A stretch of DNA of 64,000 nt, from NCBI RefSeq assembly GCF_905220415.1, contig NC_059547.1:4104501-4168500 (forward strand), in the 5' to 3' direction. A program made the translations under genes and the position numbers. Source of the stretch: Colias croceus (Eukaryota > Arthropoda > Insecta > Lepidoptera > Pieridae). The number at the start of each line of letters is the position of its first letter. Within the stretch, counting starts at the first letter, position 1. Positions 62,419 through 64,000 of the stretch are shown here, in pieces. The notes beneath the pieces were generated by a model. It had not been told where the DNA came from. It was given only the letters and a program-made list of their open reading frames with translations, and ran no database searches.

Positions 62419-63853
62419 CTGAAAGAAAGAAAATAAATATCACAACTATTTGAATTCAATTAGACATATTTAAAACAAAAAAAAATCTAACATTATGATT
62501 CAAAACTGGTTTAAAATCATTGATAATATAATATGTTTGGAATTTAATTTTTAATAAAATATAAAATTATATTTAGAGGAGTGAATGCAAAATGACTCAA
62601 TTATTTCAAGCAAATTATTTATTTAAAATGGTAGTTAGGGAAAAATATGTATGTAAAAAGGTGGACAATAATTTACACCCACCTCTATAACACTTCTATT
62701 AATAGCTAACATTATCTCTAAATGCTATTATTCAAATTGGTTTTTCATCTTAATTATTATTTTAAAAAGCTATTGCTAGTTTATTAACATGCATTGACCT
62801 AAATTAAGTATATTGAACCATAGATAATAAAATATGATTTCTTACCACTCTGAGCTCCTGTGATAATAGTAGCCTTCTATAGTTTCCGCTGATTTGTGAA
62901 AACATATATAATAAAAACCAGCAAATGAAGCACCATTAATATCTTTGATTGTATGATCTGGCACAAGAAAATGTTCCTTCCACCTCATAAATACATAGTC
63001 AGCCTTTGCTAATGATTCATAATCAAAAGAATCAGAATTAAAAGTCTTCAAATACGGTACAAATAGTTCAAACTTACTCTGGAAATAAAAATAATTATCA
63101 TTAATTTTTAGTGTTTAATAAATTAAACAAAATCAACATAGTTTGTTAAACACTAGCTGTTCCCCGCGGTTTCACCCTAATTGCTCCGCTCCTGTTGGTC
63201 TTAGCGTGATGATATATAGCCTATAGCCTTCCTCGATATATGGGCTATCTAACACCGAAAGAATTTATCAAATCGGACCAGTAGTTCCCGAGATTAGCGC
63301 ATTCAAACAAATAATCAAACAAACTCTTCAACTTTATAATACATATTAGTATAGATTAAAGCATATTAATAAATGACATACCCAATGTTTTCTATCAACA
63401 TCCTCGTCTGCATCCCACTTTCTTGTTAGAAAAGGATATTTAGCTGATATTATTTCACCGTCAAAAAATGTTGTCAGTGTTGGGAATTCCTCTGTTAATC
63501 CCTTAATTTTTAAATAACCACAAAGGTAAGAATTCTCCTCGTCAACATGCTGGAAGTAAATAAGACGATATAGTGACTGAAAACGATATCTATTTACGTA
63601 CAAATAATAACAATTATTAATTAAAACCATAAGGCCATATTGACCAAGAGAAATTAGTAAAACTTTCCTTTTGAATCACTTTTGCGTATTTTGTTGTCAT
63701 ACTAACCTGAAGAACAACTTCAACTTCGTACGAATTCCCTTTTGATTTTTGATGCCCTTGAAATTTAGAACCGTTGTAAAGTAAGGATTTAGTCACGCCA
63801 GGTTGTTTTGAGTTCGCTGGAGGTGGTGGTGTTATGTCAACTTTAACAGGCAT
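62355..63853 (-). CDS. Gid4: GID4, substrate receptor of the GID/CTLH E3 ubiquitin ligase
   Basis: Four exons (63707-63853, 63382-63549, 62846-63078, 62355-62418) give a complete 203-residue protein of the Vid24/GID4 family. Exon junctions are phase 0, 0 and 2. The chain is very close to animal GID4: MPVKVDITPPPPANSKQPGV at the start, then SYLCGYLKIKGLTEE, FLTRKWDADEDVDRKHW, DYVFMRWKE, FLVPDHTIKDI, GASFAGFYYICF, IEGYYYHRSSEW and HVPEHSIQIYEFR at the end. GID4 folds into a beta-barrel that binds N-terminal proline degrons and brings substrates to the CTLH ligase in cytoplasm and nucleus. The start matches the conserved MPVKVDI; vertebrate proteins carry an extra N-terminal extension that is absent here. 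A short segment at the start of exon 3 (SKFELFVPYLKTF) is the most divergent. Intact splice sites and frame indicate a functional gene. Confidence 0.97.
62846..63078 (-). CDS. Gid4: Gid4 exon 3
   Basis: 233 nt between ttatttccag and agagtg/gtaaga. Phase 0 at entry, phase 2 at exit (Trp codon TG|G). It carries the core barrel motifs from DYVFMRWKE to GYYYHRSSE. Confidence 0.95.
63153..63355 (-). mobile_element. Helitron-like repeat, family B, in Gid4 intron 2
   Basis: 203 bp. On the minus strand it starts TCTATACTAATATGTATTAT and ends aaccgcggggaacagCTAG, flanked by A and T. It nearly fills the intron between exons 2 and 3, in the same orientation as the gene, yet the splice sites are intact. 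Confidence 0.75.
63382..63549 (-). CDS. Gid4: Gid4 exon 2
   Basis: 168 nt (56 codons) from the acceptor tacttccag to the donor cattgg/gtatgt, phase 0 at both ends. It begins HVDEENSYLCGYLKIKG and ends DVDRKHW. Confidence 0.95.
63707..63853 (-). CDS. Gid4: Gid4 exon 1
   Basis: 147 nt (49 codons) from the ATG at 63853 to the donor cttcag/gttagt. It encodes the conserved MPVKVDITPPPPANSKQPGV start and SYEVEVVLQ. Confidence 0.95.
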
Positions 63854-64000
63854 TATTTTCCATTAATACTTTGACCTAGCTTTCCCTGACGAAGGTATGT
63901 TATTGACAAGCACGCAGTACGCACGCAGTGAGTCAGATAAATTCTGGCACTTCGCAGAGGATTTGACAGTTGATATCCTTTCCAGTATATTCTACGTATA
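63854..64000 (-). promoter_or_regulatory. Gid4: Gid4 5' UTR and proximal promoter (partial)
   Basis: The region upstream of the Gid4 ATG is cut by the window end. It contains a direct repeat of CACGCAGT (about 63911-63928) and an AP-1-type TGAGTCA at 63928-63934, about 75-80 bases before the ATG. No TATA box was seen. Confidence 0.35.

Noticed and set aside
1..64000. CRISPR arrays, operons or prokaryotic mobile systems
   Set aside because: No spaced direct-repeat array and no prokaryotic gene layout; introns and repeats show a eukaryotic, insect genome.

Overview
The window is AT-rich intergenic and intronic DNA from an insect, almost certainly a moth or butterfly. Three things support this. 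A GID4 gene has insect-like short introns. Five copies of short TC...CTAG Helitron-like repeats match a pattern typical of lepidopteran genomes (the ATACTAATATTATAAA start and the hairpin-CTAG end). A 'cccagcagtgggaacgtatatgggctgatgatgatg' type repeat is also of a kind common in Lepidoptera. The species cannot be named from the sequence alone.

Layout. 1-14.5 kb holds no gene I can support, only SINE remnants, hairpins and a few GC-rich patches. 14506-19962 is a complete non-LTR retrotransposon of the I group on the minus strand: a 15-bp target-site duplication, poly(A) tail, intact ORF1 (zinc knuckles) and intact ORF2 (endonuclease, reverse transcriptase, RNase H). 19963-47.7 kb is a gene desert. 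It contains a decayed CR1/Jockey-type LINE tail (22.1-22.6 kb), Helitron copies, a promoter-like first-exon candidate at 29.4-29.7 kb, and a nested transposon at 35.1-36.7 kb: a TTAA-flanked DNA element with an internal tandem repeat, one copy of which is split by a TAA-flanked MITE.

The right end carries two convergent protein-coding genes. On the plus strand, three coding exons (57454-57939, 58361-58531, 58745-59827) join in phase to give a 579-residue secreted protein of unknown function. Well-formed upstream exons lie at 52326-52396 and perhaps 47750-47813 and 29.5-29.7 kb, so most of the 'desert' may be the 5' intron and regulatory territory of this gene. On the minus strand, four exons between 62355 and 63853 give a complete 203-residue GID4, the substrate receptor of the GID/CTLH ubiquitin ligase.

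Most promising observations: the possibly active LINE with an ATGGATAA stop-start overlap between its ORFs; the nested element, whose sister repeat preserves the empty insertion site; the in-frame upstream exon chain of the secreted-protein gene; and a cluster of three adjacent near-perfect palindromes at 45.70-45.77 kb. I did not find a clear new multi-gene system.
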